From contig NZ_CP096258.1 of assembly GCF_023205015.1 (NCBI RefSeq), positions 4,430,259 through 4,494,258 on the forward strand: a DNA stretch of 64,000 nucleotides, read 5' to 3'. Made by a program: the position numbers and the translations under genes. Shown here piece by piece: positions 19,666 to 29,600 of the stretch. Position 1 is the first letter of the stretch. The number at the start of each line of letters is the position of its first letter. Origin of the DNA: Providencia rettgeri. Lineage in GTDB: Bacteria > Pseudomonadota > Gammaproteobacteria > Enterobacterales > Enterobacteriaceae. The notes below the pieces were generated by a model. It was not told the origin of the DNA. It saw nothing but the letters and a program-made list of their open reading frames with translations, and ran no database searches.

Positions 19666-22600
19666 TTACACCTTTTCCACATTGACAAGGAATGATTTAA
19701 ATTCCGGTGTCTGAGTATTCGCATCACCCACAAACGGCGTTAATGTGTTAGCAATAAAGCCTTTCACAGCCAAACCTTCAAAGCCCCAGTGAATAGGAAT
19801 ACCGATAGTATCGATATCTTTCCCAGCCACTTTCAGCGTATGAATACGTTTGGTCACCACCGCTTTCGCTTTGATGTAACCACGTTTGGAGCTGACTTTC
19901 ACCGTATCGCCTTGCTTGATCCCTTTCTCATTCGCTAAACGTTCACCAATTTCAATGAACTGCTGTGGCTGAATGATGGCATTTAACAAGGCGTGTTTTG
20001 TCCAATAGTGGAAATGTTCAGTCAAGCGATAAGTGGTTCCCACATAAGGGAATTCTGTCGCTTTACCCATCTGCGCCCAGTCATCTTTAAACACACGAGC
20101 CGCCGGGTTTGACACAACTTTCGGGTGCAGTGGATTGGTATCCAATGGCGTTTCTATCGGTTCGTAATGCTCTGGGAATGGGCCTTCGGCCATTTTATCC
20201 AGTGCAAATAGACGTCCCATTCCTTCTGGCTGCATGATAAACGGACCAACACCACTACCTGGTGCAGCATTGCTATAGTCAGGAATATCCATGCCTATCC
20301 ACTTGCTGCCATTCCACTCAAGGATTTGACGTTTTGGATCCCACGGTTTACCCATTGGGTCTGCCGATGCGCGGTTATAAATCACACGGCGGTTAAGAGG
20401 CCACGCCCATGCCCAACCTAATGTATTCCCCAGACCCGTTGGGTCAGAGTTATCACGGTTAGCCATTTGGTTGCCTTTTGGTGTCCAGCTACCTGTAAAT
20501 ATCCAGCAGCCACTCGCGGTGGTACCGTCATCACGTAACTGTGCAAACGAGCTCAGCAACTCACCTTTTTTCGCAATAACGTTGCCATCAGCATCTTTCA
20601 AGTCAACCAAGGCATAGCCATTGTTTTCTTGAGCAACTTCTTCTGGCGTTGGGTGATCACGGTCGAAGTAATTCCAAGTCATACTTAGAACTTGTTCAGG
20701 TACCGCACCACCTTCAGACGCATACAGTTGGCGTAAACGGTGGAAAATACCGGATAGAATTTCACCATCACTAATCGCTTCACCAGGTGCATCTGCGCCT
20801 TTCCAGTGCCACTGTAGCCAACGCGCTGAGTTAACAATCGAACCATTTTCTTCAGCAAAACAACAAGATGGCAGGCGGAATACCGTCGTTTGGATTTCTT
20901 CCGGCTTCACATCATTCATTTCGCCGTGGTTTTGCCAGAAATTCGACGTTTCGGTGTTCAGCGGGTCAACGGTGATTAAATACTTCAGCTTAGAAAGTGA
21001 TTTAATCACTTTGTTTTTATTCGGGAATGAGGCCACTGGGTTAAAGCCTTGGCAAATATAGCCATTTACTTCGCCCTTATCCATCATCTCGAAATAACGC
21101 AGCACATCGTAGCCTTGATCCCATTTCGGTAATAAATCAAAGCCCCAATTATTTTCTTTCTGCGCTTTATCGCCATAGAACGTCTTCATCAAACTAACAA
21201 AGAATTTCGGGTAGTTACCCCAATAGTTTACCTGGCCTTCAACCGTCGCTTTTGGCGTGTTTGCAGCTAAGTAACTTTCTAATGTCGTTTGTTTTTCTGA
21301 TGGTAAGGTCAAATAACCCGGCAAGCTTTGAGATAACAAACCTAAGTCAGTCAAACCTTGGATATTGGAGTGTCCGCGCAGTGCATTAACACCACCGCCT
21401 AACATCCCCATATTACCCAACAGTAATTGGATCATCGCCATGGTACGGATATTTTGCGCACCCACGGTATGTTGAGTCCAACCTAATGCGTATAAGAACG
21501 AGGCTGTTTTATCTTTAGCACTGGTTTCTGCAAGGTACTCACAGACTTGCAAGAAGTCTTTGATTGGCGTCCCACAGATGTTATTCACCACTTCAGGTGT
21601 ATAACGGCTGACGTGCTCTTTTAATAGGTTTAACACACAACGTGGGTGTTTCAGAGTCGGATCGCGCAGCGCAAGGCCGTTTTCATCCATCTCATAGTTC
21701 CACGTGGTTTTGTCGTATTGACGTTTTTCTTCGTCATAACCTGTAAACAGGCCATCATCAAACCCATAATCTTCACGAATAACTAAACTGGCGTTGGTAT
21801 ACGCTTCCACGTATTCACGCTGAATTTTCTCATTATCCAGTAAATATTTGATAACACCCGATAAAAATGCGATATCAGTCCCTGAACGGATAGGCGTGTA
21901 AAAATCCGCCACTGCCGCAGTACGGGTAAAGCGTGGGTCAATAACAATGAGTTTGGCTTTATTATGGATTTTAGCTTCCATCGCCCAGCGGAAACCGACT
22001 GGATGCGCTTCTGCCGCATTACCACCCATAACGACAACTAGGTTTGCATTTTTAATGTCAACCCAGTGGTTGGTCATCGCACCGCGACCAAATGTTGGAG
22101 CAAGACTTGCTACCGTTGGTCCGTGTCAGACACGCGCTTGGTTATCAACGGCAAGCATGCCGAGAGCGCGGGTGAATTTTTGCGTTACAAATCCGCTTTC
22201 GTTACTACCAGCCGATGCGCACAGCATACCGGTGGTTAGCCAACGGTTAACCGTCACACCCTCTTTATTTTTCTCAATAAAGTTCGCATCGCGGTCTTCT
22301 TTCATTAGCTTAGCGATACGATCAAATGCGTCGTTCCAAGTGATACGTTTCCACTCATTAGTACCCGGCTCACGCACTTCAGGGTATTTCAAGCGGCTTT
22401 CACTGTGGATAAAATCGATAAGTCCAGCACCTTTCGGACAAAGTGCACCACGGTTTACCGGATGATCCGGGTCCCCTTCAATATGGAAAATGCTCTCTTT
22501 AGCATTTTTCGCGCCATCACCGAGGCTGTACATCAACAGCCCACAGCCGACAGAACAGTAGGTACAGGTATTTCTGGTTTCCTTCGCACGCAGTAATTTA

Positions 22601-22713
22601 TACTGGCGCGTTGACGCTAACGCGGTGGCGGGTGCAAAACCCAAGGCCGCTGCCGTCGTACCTGCCATACCGCCAGCGCAGATCTTAAAGAACTGCCTTC
22701 TGCTGACTTGCAT
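19666..22713 (-). CDS. fdoG: Formate dehydrogenase-O alpha subunit, selenocysteine-containing
   Basis: Periplasmic molybdopterin catalytic subunit, 1015 residues when the in-frame TGA at 22126-22128 is read as selenocysteine (residue 196, context NQARV-Sec-HGPTVA, exactly as in FdnG/FdoG). It should be annotated as one gene, not two. The start at 22713 gives the Tat signal SRRQFFKICAGG; an in-frame ATG at 22740 is less likely. The [4Fe-4S] site CTYCSVGCGLLMYS is near residue 47. The N-terminal sequence and length match FdoG closely. Needs SelABCD, which are not in this window. Confidence 0.95.
22082..22128 (-). promoter_or_regulatory. Selenocysteine UGA and bacterial SECIS element in fdoG
   Basis: The TGA (22126-22128, minus) is followed immediately by a foldable stretch with an inner stem GCAAG / CUUGC, located as in known formate dehydrogenase SECIS hairpins that bind SelB. 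The right edge of the element is approximate. Confidence 0.8.
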
Positions 22714-22887
22714 GGGGATCTCCTCATTTACATTGCTCATGTTTACCTAACGTCAATCGCGATAATCAGGTAAACTCTTCTTATTCAACGTTATCCTTAC
22801 GTATCCAGGTTCATTGCCTGGCAAATGGTGTAAATTCTTTTTACCCATAATTAATATTATGTATCATTAATGCTAGGAATTCATCTA

Positions 22888-23718
22888 ATGTATGAAACAA
22901 ATACTACAAATGACTCCAAATTAACCAAAATGATTGGCTTAAACCAAACAACCGTGCAACAAAAAGGCAACCTTGATTTGCCTGTTAATGACTATGTTGC
23001 CGAAGAATATCCTGTTGCTTTAGTCTTCAATGGCATATCCCATGTGGTAATGATGGCAACGCCGAAAGATCTTGAGGACTTCGCGGTTGGGTTCGCTCTT
23101 TCTGAAGGGATAATACAGTCAGGTGATGAAATTCGTGGAATTGATATCGTTGAAGGCTGCAACCGCGGAATTGAAGTACAAGTAGAATTATCTAGCCGCC
23201 GGTTTATGGAGTTAAAAGAACGTCGCCGTAATTTAGCGGGGCGTACTGGCTGTGGTATTTGTGGAACAGAACAACTTGACGAAATCTTCAAACCTATCGC
23301 CCCTCTGCCTTTCACCCAAACCTTTTCTTTGTCCTACCTCGATAATGCATTACATGAATTGAAAAAAGTGCAAGAAATTGGTGCACTGACGGGCTGTACC
23401 CACGCTGCTGCATGGATCTCTCCAGAAGGTGTGTTAGTGGGAGGTTGCGAGGATGTCGGTCGCCATGTGGCTCTTGATAAACTTTTGGGAATGAAACATC
23501 GCAACCAATGGCAGCAAGGTGCGGTACTGGTTTCTAGCCGTGCCAGTTATGAAATGGTGCAAAAAGCCGCCAGCTGCGGCGCAGAAATTCTGTTTGCCGT
23601 TTCTGCGGCTACCGCCCTCGCTATTGAGGTAGCAGAGAAAGCCAACTTAACGTTAGTTGGATTCTGTCGTCAGGGGAAAGCCACGGTGTTTACGCATAGC
23701 TTTCGTATCAGGAACTAA
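22888..23718 (+). CDS. fdhD: Formate dehydrogenase accessory sulfurtransferase FdhD
   Basis: Transfers sulfur from IscS to the molybdenum cofactor of formate dehydrogenases, an essential maturation step for FdoG. 276 residues from ATG 22888 (MYETNTTND), preferred because GGA lies upstream; ATG 22870 is possible. The active-site loop RTGCGICGTEQ near residue 120 carries the two functional cysteines. Other family stretches are VGFALSEGII and GGCEDVGRHVALDKLLG. Divergent from fdoG, as in E. coli. Confidence 0.93.
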   Translation: MYETNTTNDSKLTKMIGLNQTTVQQKGNLDLPVNDYVAEEYPVALVFNGISHVVMMATPKDLEDFAVGFALSEGIIQSGDEIRGIDIVEGCNRGIEVQVELSSRRFMELKERRRNLAGRTGCGICGTEQLDEIFKPIAPLPFTQTFSLSYLDNALHELKKVQEIGALTGCTHAAAWISPEGVLVGGCEDVGRHVALDKLLGMKHRNQWQQGAVLVSSRASYEMVQKAASCGAEILFAVSAATALAIEVAEKANLTLVGFCRQGKATVFTHSFRIRN

Positions 23719-23879
23719 TTTTTAAAAATTAAATCTAATAATTGCAATATCATATAAATTATATCAGATTGAAAAATAATAAATATTTGTCATTTTAACT
23801 TGTTATTTTTGTCGTATTTTCTCCATTGAGAAATGTTGTATTTTTGATTATAATATAATCAAAGCGCATAGGAGGTATA

Positions 23880-24284
23880 ATGACAATACAAGACAGAATA
23901 CAAAAAAAAGTAAAGCGTTCTAGACGTTCTGTTTTCCTACGCTCTGACTTTTCAAAAATAGCTGATTATGATCAAGTAGGCCGTATACTCAAAAAACTTA
24001 CAGACAATGGTTTATTAATGAGAATTGGTTATGGTGTCTATGTAAGAGCCAGAGTGAATCGCATCACTGGTAAATTAATGCCAGATAACCCAAGTGGTGC
24101 TGATGGCGTTATTATCGAAGTAATGAAAAAACTCAATGTTGATTATACTTTTGATAAGCTATCTATGATGAATTTGTCTGGTGAGAGTACACAAATTCCT
24201 TCTAACATTAAAATTATCCCTAAAAATCCTAAATTTACTCGTAAAATTAAGGTAGGGAAACAAAGTATCAATGAAACTCGATAG
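23880..24284 (+). CDS. AbiEi-like antitoxin (DUF6088-type)
   Basis: 134 residues, winged-helix N-terminus (RSDFSKIADYDQVGRILKKL, then a YGVYVRAR wing) as in short AbiEi/DUF6088 antitoxins that bind their own promoter. A strong AGGAGG lies 4 nt before the ATG. Overlaps the next gene by 14 bp. Partner of the AbiEii-like toxin that follows. It lies between fdhD and attR, so outside the SGI1-like island. Confidence 0.8.
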   Translation: MTIQDRIQKKVKRSRRSVFLRSDFSKIADYDQVGRILKKLTDNGLLMRIGYGVYVRARVNRITGKLMPDNPSGADGVIIEVMKKLNVDYTFDKLSMMNLSGESTQIPSNIKIIPKNPKFTRKIKVGKQSINETR

Positions 24285-25236
24285 CTCTTTATTTATTGAT
24301 GTTGCCGATGCCATAGGGCTCGGCAACCCTGCAATAGTTGAAAAAGATTATTATGTTGTTCAATTACTTAAACTACTATCTAACTTTCAGTTTACATATC
24401 ACCAAGCCATCTTTTCAGGAGGAACAGCTCTCGCCAAATCGGATATCAAAACTTATCGAATGTCTGAAGACATTGATATAAAACTAATTCCAAACCAAAG
24501 ATATCTTGAATTAGCATCTCGAAATGCAAGAAAAACAGCCAGAAAAGAAATAAAAAAAATTATTGAAGAAATAATTAACCAAAATCCTATTTTTTCTTTA
24601 GATAATGCGCCTTCTGTTAAAGATGAATACCGCTATTTTTCCTTTGATATCCGTTATCCTCAAGATCACAGGCAAGTACCATGTTTACGCCCTTTTATAA
24701 AATTAGAATTTATAGAGACAGACCTTCTTAGTGAACCCATATCTAGGAATATTCAATCTATTTATTCAAATGTTACAGAATCTGATATCGAAATTTATAA
24801 CATGATTTGCTCGGCAATTATTGACACTCAAGCTGAAAAGTTACTATCAATGCTACGAAGAACAGCGAGTGTTGCAAGAAATGGCCAACGTGAAGATGAT
24901 GAGACACTTATTCGACATGTTTATGATACTTTTCATATACAGCTATCCCAACCATCTAATATTGAATTCTTAAGTCAATTACTGAAAAAAGCACTTGATG
25001 GAGATATTACAAGATACGGAAATCAACACACACAACTGGTTGACTCGCCTATTACAGAACTTCGCTATGGGCTAAAATTATTAGTAGAAACCCCCAAATT
25101 CATAGAGCGTTATAATAACTATGTAAGTCCTATGGTTTATGCAGAAGTTCCTATTCAATGGGATGAAGCAATTATTGCTTTTACTAACTTAGCTAATCAA
25201 GTATTGGATTATATAGAACAAAAACTTAATAAATAA
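24271..25236 (+). CDS. AbiEii/AbiGii-family nucleotidyltransferase toxin
   Basis: 321 residues. The nucleotidyltransferase signature is clear: FSGGTALAKSD near residue 49 followed by RMSEDIDIKL near 67 (GG...SxDxD). Downstream is a mostly helical C-terminal half. AbiEii toxins in this family add nucleotides to tRNA or other acceptors and stop growth when the antitoxin is lost. Forms a two-gene type IV toxin-antitoxin/abortive-infection pair with the preceding gene. Confidence 0.85.
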   Translation: MKLDSSLFIDVADAIGLGNPAIVEKDYYVVQLLKLLSNFQFTYHQAIFSGGTALAKSDIKTYRMSEDIDIKLIPNQRYLELASRNARKTARKEIKKIIEEIINQNPIFSLDNAPSVKDEYRYFSFDIRYPQDHRQVPCLRPFIKLEFIETDLLSEPISRNIQSIYSNVTESDIEIYNMICSAIIDTQAEKLLSMLRRTASVARNGQREDDETLIRHVYDTFHIQLSQPSNIEFLSQLLKKALDGDITRYGNQHTQLVDSPITELRYGLKLLVETPKFIERYNNYVSPMVYAEVPIQWDEAIIAFTNLANQVLDYIEQKLNK

Positions 25237-25243
25237 ACTAAAA

Positions 25244-25274
25244 GTTAGCCAATCTTTATTACCCATTGGCTAAC
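25244..25274 (+). terminator. Terminator after the AbiE-type pair
   Basis: Inverted repeat GTTAGCCAAT / ATTGGCTAAC just after the stop codon; T-tract weak. Confidence 0.55.
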
Positions 25275-25307
25275 CACTGTACCTTTTATCTTACTAGCTA
25301 ATAGTCA

Positions 25308-25326
25308 TCACTTCCCAATGCAGAAA
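25308..25326. repeat. attR of the SGI1-like island
   Basis: TCACTTCCCAATGCAGAAA matches the mnmE-end copy at 59374-59392 (TCACTTCCCGATACAAAAA) in 16 of 19 positions. Read on the minus strand it is TTC TGC ATT GGG AAG TGA, i.e. Phe-Cys-Ile-Gly-Lys-stop, the C-terminus of MnmE. It is therefore probably the displaced native gene end. Confidence 0.85.
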
Positions 25327-25482
25327 GTGAAAAAACATTAATTATCAATTAATTATAATTAAATTGGCGTGCATTTGGGGTAATTTCGGTTATTCACCTA
25401 AGTACGGTTACTTTGTACTGCCAGAACATATTATATTAAAAAATGCGTTCTGCGTCAGTGTTCAAGGTATTGAGGAACCAAT

Positions 25483-26517
25483 ATGCCAACCTATGCAAAA
25501 TCGTTAGTAACTTCTAAGAAAGGTATTAACTACGTAAGAGGAGTTATCGAGGGAGTTGGCTGCTTGTTTCAAAAGATTGAGCAGGAAAATGATCTTGGGA
25601 TAGATGCGATTTGCGAGTTGATAAACTCAAATGGTCAGCCAGAAAACCACCTTTTTGCTTTGCAGATCAAGTCTGGTGACTCTTACTATGATAGTTCTAA
25701 AAACTCCTGTTCATTTAGGATAGGAACTCATAGGGATTACTGGACAAATTATAAGGTCCCCCTTTTTGCTGTTGTTTACATACCATCTCTCGACACGGCT
25801 TATTGGACAGATATTAAGAAATTTCTGAAGAGTAACGTTCACGCTAGCTCCATTAGTTTCGATTTGAGTCGTGCCAATCACTTTGATGAAGAGAAGTTCA
25901 TTTCTTACTTTAAGCCCTTGGTTACTGGGAGAGGGCCAAATATTTCTCTGGAAGACAGTTTAAGACTTGTTAGAAGCAGTAATGATGACGAGGCTTGGCT
26001 TGGTTTAACAACGTTATTTAGGCGATTTCCTAATACATACCAAACCTGGGATGAGTTGGTTAGAGCTTTCAAAATAAGAAGTATTGCCAAAATTCCTAGA
26101 TTACTCATTTATCTTCTAGCCCATATCCCTTGGCATGGCGATATTTCATACAGTGGCGAAGATATAAAGTCAGAGATTAGATGTTATGCCGCTGACTTGT
26201 TTAATTCGTTTGATGAAGGTGACATACGTAAGTTACTGTCCATGATCGATGACAACGGAATACAGAGGGGAGCTATCGGGCAATCGGTCGAAGCTGTAAT
26301 TAACTGTGTAGGTAGTGCATCACAGTATCTAATCAGAATTATCAGGAATGGCTGCGACAGTATGGAACTAAGAGAATCAGCAGCGTTCATTTTGGCCGTC
26401 GATAAAGGTGTTGAGGCTATACCGTACCTTCGAGAGTTAGCATCTAGTGGCAGCGAGATATCCAGTTTGATTATTCAGGATATCGCTGAACATGGTGGGT
26501 TTTACCCATACTCTTAA
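25483..26517 (+). CDS. DUF4365 domain protein with C-terminal helical repeats
   Basis: 344 residues. Residues about 10-150 fit DUF4365: E-N-D-L-G-I-D near residue 36 and LFALQIKSG near 60 resemble the D...(E/Q)xK core of PD-(D/E)XK nuclease folds. The rest (about 160-344) looks like HEAT-type helical repeats (LLVYLLAHIPW-like, SAAFILAVDKGVEAIPYLRELA). It is the terminal gene next to attR, in the position of S044 in SGI1; equivalence to S044 is inferred from position. Could be a nuclease or defence factor; function not known. Confidence 0.7.
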   Translation: MPTYAKSLVTSKKGINYVRGVIEGVGCLFQKIEQENDLGIDAICELINSNGQPENHLFALQIKSGDSYYDSSKNSCSFRIGTHRDYWTNYKVPLFAVVYIPSLDTAYWTDIKKFLKSNVHASSISFDLSRANHFDEEKFISYFKPLVTGRGPNISLEDSLRLVRSSNDDEAWLGLTTLFRRFPNTYQTWDELVRAFKIRSIAKIPRLLIYLLAHIPWHGDISYSGEDIKSEIRCYAADLFNSFDEGDIRKLLSMIDDNGIQRGAIGQSVEAVINCVGSASQYLIRIIRNGCDSMELRESAAFILAVDKGVEAIPYLRELASSGSEISSLIIQDIAEHGGFYPYS

Positions 26518-26571
26518 TGCTTTTGATTTTCACCTCAACGATACCCATCTAATCTATCAATAATTAAGTGC

Positions 26572-26611
26572 AAAAAGTCCGCAACCCAAATTGGATGCGG
26601 ACTTTTTTTTG
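26572..26611 (+). terminator. Rho-independent terminator after the DUF4365 gene
   Basis: AAAAAGTCCGCA / TGCGGACTTTTT stem with an eight-T tail. Confidence 0.85.
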
Positions 26612-26655
26612 TCCAGAAAACCACCGTTTATTGAACAGTTAGAACACTTACCTAT

Positions 26656-26807
26656 TGTCATTTTCAGAAGACGACTGCACCAGTTGATTGGGCGTAATGG
26701 CTGTTGTGCAGCCAGCTCCTGACAGTTCAATATCAGAAGTGATCTGCACCAATCTCGACTATGCTCAATACTCGTGTGCACCAAAGCGAGGTGAGCATGG
26801 CGACGGA
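26656..26807. repeat. 152-bp Tn402 IRt-end fragment left of IS6100
   Basis: Begins with TGTCATTTTCAGAAGACGAC; its inner part is repeated inverted at 27688-27810. A 152 bp/123 bp pair around IS6100 is the hallmark of In4. Confidence 0.9.
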
Positions 26808-27687
26808 GGCTCTGTTGCAAAGATTGGCGGCAGTCAGAGGTAGGCTGTCGCTCTGCGCCGATCAGGCGGCTGCTGCGAAATGGTGGTTGAGCATGCCCAT
26901 GGCCTCCGTCAGCGCCGAGGGCCCAATGCCAAAAGCTCTCTCCACAAGGCGCACCTCGCCCCTGATGCCGGGCTGCAGGCACCAGGGGCGAGCCTGTCCT
27001 TTGCGCAGGGCTCGCATGACTTCGAATCCCTTGATCGTGGCATAGGCCGTGGGGATCGATTTGAAACCGCGCACCGGCTTGATCAGTATCTTGAGCTTTC
27101 CGTGATCGGCCTCGATCACGTTATTGAGATACTTCACCTGCCGGTGGGCCGTCTCCCGGTCCAGCTTTCCTTCGCGCTTCAATTCGGTGATCGCTGCACC
27201 ATAGCTCGGCGCTTTGTCGGTATTGAGCGTGGCAGGCTTTTCCCAGTGCTTCAGGCCTCGCAGGGCCTTGCCCAGGAACCGCTTCGCTGCCTTGGCGCTG
27301 CGGGTCGGCGACAGGTAGAAATCGATCGTGTCGCCCCGCTTGTCGACTGCCCGGTACAGGTAGGTCCACTTGCCCCGCACCTTGACGTAGGTTTCATCCA
27401 GGCGCCAGCTCGGATCAAAGCCACGCCGCCAGAACCAGCGCAGCCGCTTCTCCATCTCCGGGGCGTAGCACTGGACCCAGCGATAGATCGTCGTATGGTC
27501 GACCGAAATGCCGCGTTCCGCCAGCATTTCCTCAAGGTCGCGATAGCTGATCGGATAGCGACAATACCAGCGCACCGCCCACAGGATCACATCACCCTGG
27601 AAATGGCGCCACTTGAAATCCGTCATCGTTCCGTCCGTCCAATCTCCGCCAAGCATGCTCAAGCTTCACGATTTTTGCAACAGAGCC
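26808..27687 (-). mobile_element. IS6100
   Basis: Exactly 880 bp with perfect 14-bp terminal repeats GGCTCTGTTGCAAA / TTTGCAACAGAGCC, IS6 family. No direct target repeats immediately outside, as expected within an In4 end. Confidence 0.97.
26862..27656 (-). CDS. tnpA: IS6100 transposase
   Basis: 264-residue DDE transposase of the IS6/IS26 family. Visible: N-terminal FKWRHFQGDVILWAVRWYCR, catalytic D in WRLDETYVKVRG, D in NTDKAPSY and E in NNVIEADHGKLK. Complete and probably active. A long open frame on the opposite strand here is only its shadow. IS6100 can also provide outward promoter activity and drive adjacent deletions. Confidence 0.95.
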   Translation of the reverse strand: MLGGDWTDGTMTDFKWRHFQGDVILWAVRWYCRYPISYRDLEEMLAERGISVDHTTIYRWVQCYAPEMEKRLRWFWRRGFDPSWRLDETYVKVRGKWTYLYRAVDKRGDTIDFYLSPTRSAKAAKRFLGKALRGLKHWEKPATLNTDKAPSYGAAITELKREGKLDRETAHRQVKYLNNVIEADHGKLKILIKPVRGFKSIPTAYATIKGFEVMRALRKGQARPWCLQPGIRGEVRLVERAFGIGPSALTEAMGMLNHHFAAAA

Positions 27688-27810
27688 CACACGAGTATTG
27701 AGCATAGTCGAGATTGGTGCAGATCACTTCTGATATTGAACTGTCAGGAGCTGGCTGCACAACAGCCATTACGCCCAATCAACTGGTGCAGTCGTCTTCT
27801 GAAAATGACA
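27688..27810. repeat. 123-bp Tn402 IRt-end fragment right of IS6100
   Basis: Inverted copy of the left fragment; its outer end is the 25-bp IR at 27786-27810 (ends GTCTTCTGAAAATGACA). Confidence 0.9.
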
Positions 27811-28132
27811 TTTGGTATCTCTCATAAACGGATGTTTTTGAGAGAACTATCTTCGGCCTTCACACGCACGAAAGGCGGCGAAGCTCCGCCGTTAATCCGT
27901 CCGCCGGAGATCTCGCCCAGGCAGGCTGAAGGCCGAGCAAGCCTGACAGGCCCGAAAAGCCCGGCACGGGCGTCGGCGGCGATGACGGCGGCGGCATTAT
28001 CCAGGGTTGATGATGGAAGTGGAGGATATCGACAACCTCTCGCGCAACCAAGACATCGCGGTCGGACTGCAAGTGATCTTGAAGCCACGGGCCCGTCCCA
28101 CCCCGACATGGACCTCGATGCCCGAACGGACG
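27811..28132 (-). pseudogene. Remnant of orf6 / end of the integron 3'-conserved segment
   Basis: GC-rich sequence between orf5 and the IRt fragment, where In4-like 3'-conserved segments carry a truncated orf6. No intact frame is convincing here; the partial frames seen overlap orf5 in other registers. Confidence 0.5.
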
Positions 28133-28633
28133 TTAGATTTCGAGTTCTAGGCGTTCTGCGATGAAGGTTGGATCCCAGCCGGGATTGAAAGTGTCGACGT
28201 GGGTGAATCCGAGCCGCTCGTATAGGCCACGCAGGTTCGGGTGGCAGTCGAGCCGCAGCTTGGCGCACCCCTGCGTTCGCGCGGCATGGCGGCAAGCCTC
28301 GATCAGCGCGGAGCTGACACCCCGGCCCGCATGTGTCCGTCGCACCGCGAGCTTGTGCAGATATGCGGCCTCCCCCTTGAGGGCGTCGGGCCAGAACTCG
28401 GGATCCTCGGCCGACAAGGTGCAACAGCCGACGATGCCGTCGCTGCAACTCGCGACTAGGAGCTCGGATCTCAGGACGAAGGTCTCCGCGAATGTCCGGT
28501 CGATCCGCGCGACGTCCCAGGCGGGCGTTCCCTTGGCGGACATCCACGCCGCAGCGTCGTGCATCAGCCGCACAACCTCGTCGATATCACCCGAGCAGGC
28601 GACCCGAACGTTCGGAGGCTCCTCGCTGTCCAT
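28133..28633 (-). CDS. orf5 GNAT-family acetyltransferase of the 3'-conserved segment
   Basis: 166 residues with a GNAT fold: acetyl-CoA-binding motif RRTHAGRGVSSALIEA near residue 97, C-terminal LYERLGFTHVD. This is the well-known orf5 that follows sul1 in class 1 integrons. Substrate unknown; it is not a recognized resistance gene. Confidence 0.92.
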   Translation of the reverse strand: MDSEEPPNVRVACSGDIDEVVRLMHDAAAWMSAKGTPAWDVARIDRTFAETFVLRSELLVASCSDGIVGCCTLSAEDPEFWPDALKGEAAYLHKLAVRRTHAGRGVSSALIEACRHAARTQGCAKLRLDCHPNLRGLYERLGFTHVDTFNPGWDPTFIAERLELEI

Positions 28634-28760
28634 TCGCTCCCCTGGCGCGGTATGAACCGCCGCCTCATAGTGCAGTTTGATCCTGACGAGCCCAGCATGT
28701 CTGCGCCCACCTTCGCGGAACCTGACCAGGGTCCGCTAGCGGGCGGCCGGAAGGTGAATG

Positions 28761-29600
28761 CTAGGCATGATCTAACCCTCGGTCTCTGGCGTCGCGACTG
28801 CGAAATTTCGCGAGGGTTTCCGAGAAGGTGATTGCGCTTCGCAGATCTCCAGGCGCGTGGGTGCGGACGTAGTCAGCGCCATTGCCGATCGCGTGAAGTT
28901 CCGCCGCAAGGCTCGCTGGACCCAGATCCTTTACAGGAAGGCCAACGGTGGCGCCCAAGAAGGATTTCCGCGACACCGAGACCAATAGCGGAAGCCCCAA
29001 CGCCGACTTCAGCTTTTGAAGGTTCGACAGCACGTGCAGCGATGTTTCCGGTGCGGGGCTCAAGAAAAATCCCATCCCCGGATCGAGGATGAGCCGGTCG
29101 GCAGCGACCCCGCTCCGTCGCAAGGCGGAAACCCGCGCCTCGAAGAACCGCACAATCTCGTCGAGCGCGTCTTCGGGTCGAAGGTGACCGGTGCGGGTGG
29201 CGATGCCATCCCGCTGCGCTGAGTGCATAACCACCAGCCTGCAGTCCGCCTCAGCAATATCGGGATAGAGCGCAGGGTCAGGAAATCCTTGGATATCGTT
29301 CAGGTAGCCCACGCCGCGCTTGAGCGCATAGCGCTGGGTTTCCGGTTGGAAGCTGTCGATTGAAACACGGTGCATCTGATCGGACAGGGCGTCTAAGAGC
29401 GGCGCAATACGTCTGATCTCATCGGCCGGCGATACAGGCCTCGCGTCCGGATGGCTGGCGGCCGGTCCGACATCCACGACGTCTGATCCGACTCGCAGCA
29501 TTTCGATCGCCGCGGTGACAGCGCCGGCGGGGTCTAGCCGCCGGCTCTCATCGAAGAAGGAGTCCTCGGTGAGATTCAGAATGCCGAACACCGTCACCAT
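28761..29600 (-). CDS. sul1: Sulfonamide-resistant dihydropteroate synthase Sul1
   Basis: 279 residues from MVTVFGILNLTEDSF. Conserved DHPS features: NLTEDSFFDE, then DVGPAASHPD near residue 45, DPGMGFF near 180 and SVSRKSFLG near 215. It replaces the host FolP in the presence of sulfonamides. The start overlaps the end of qacEdelta1 by 7 bp, the standard arrangement of the 3'-conserved segment; sequence appears intact. Confidence 0.98.
   Translation of the reverse strand: MVTVFGILNLTEDSFFDESRRLDPAGAVTAAIEMLRVGSDVVDVGPAASHPDARPVSPADEIRRIAPLLDALSDQMHRVSIDSFQPETQRYALKRGVGYLNDIQGFPDPALYPDIAEADCRLVVMHSAQRDGIATRTGHLRPEDALDEIVRFFEARVSALRRSGVAADRLILDPGMGFFLSPAPETSLHVLSNLQKLKSALGLPLLVSVSRKSFLGATVGLPVKDLGPASLAAELHAIGNGADYVRTHAPGDLRSAITFSETLAKFRSRDARDRGLDHA

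Noticed and set aside
22126..22128. Apparent nonsense mutation splitting fdoG
   Set aside because: The context (RV-TGA-HGPTVA) and the following hairpin are the standard selenocysteine site of formate dehydrogenases, so this is one intact gene.
26880..27701. Long open frame (273 codons) opposite the IS6100 transposase
   Set aside because: GC-rich shadow of the transposase on the other strand; no ribosome site and no family likeness.
27822..28547. 241-codon minus-strand frame over orf5
   Set aside because: Overlaps orf5 in another register in GC-rich DNA; the orf5 protein is well known.
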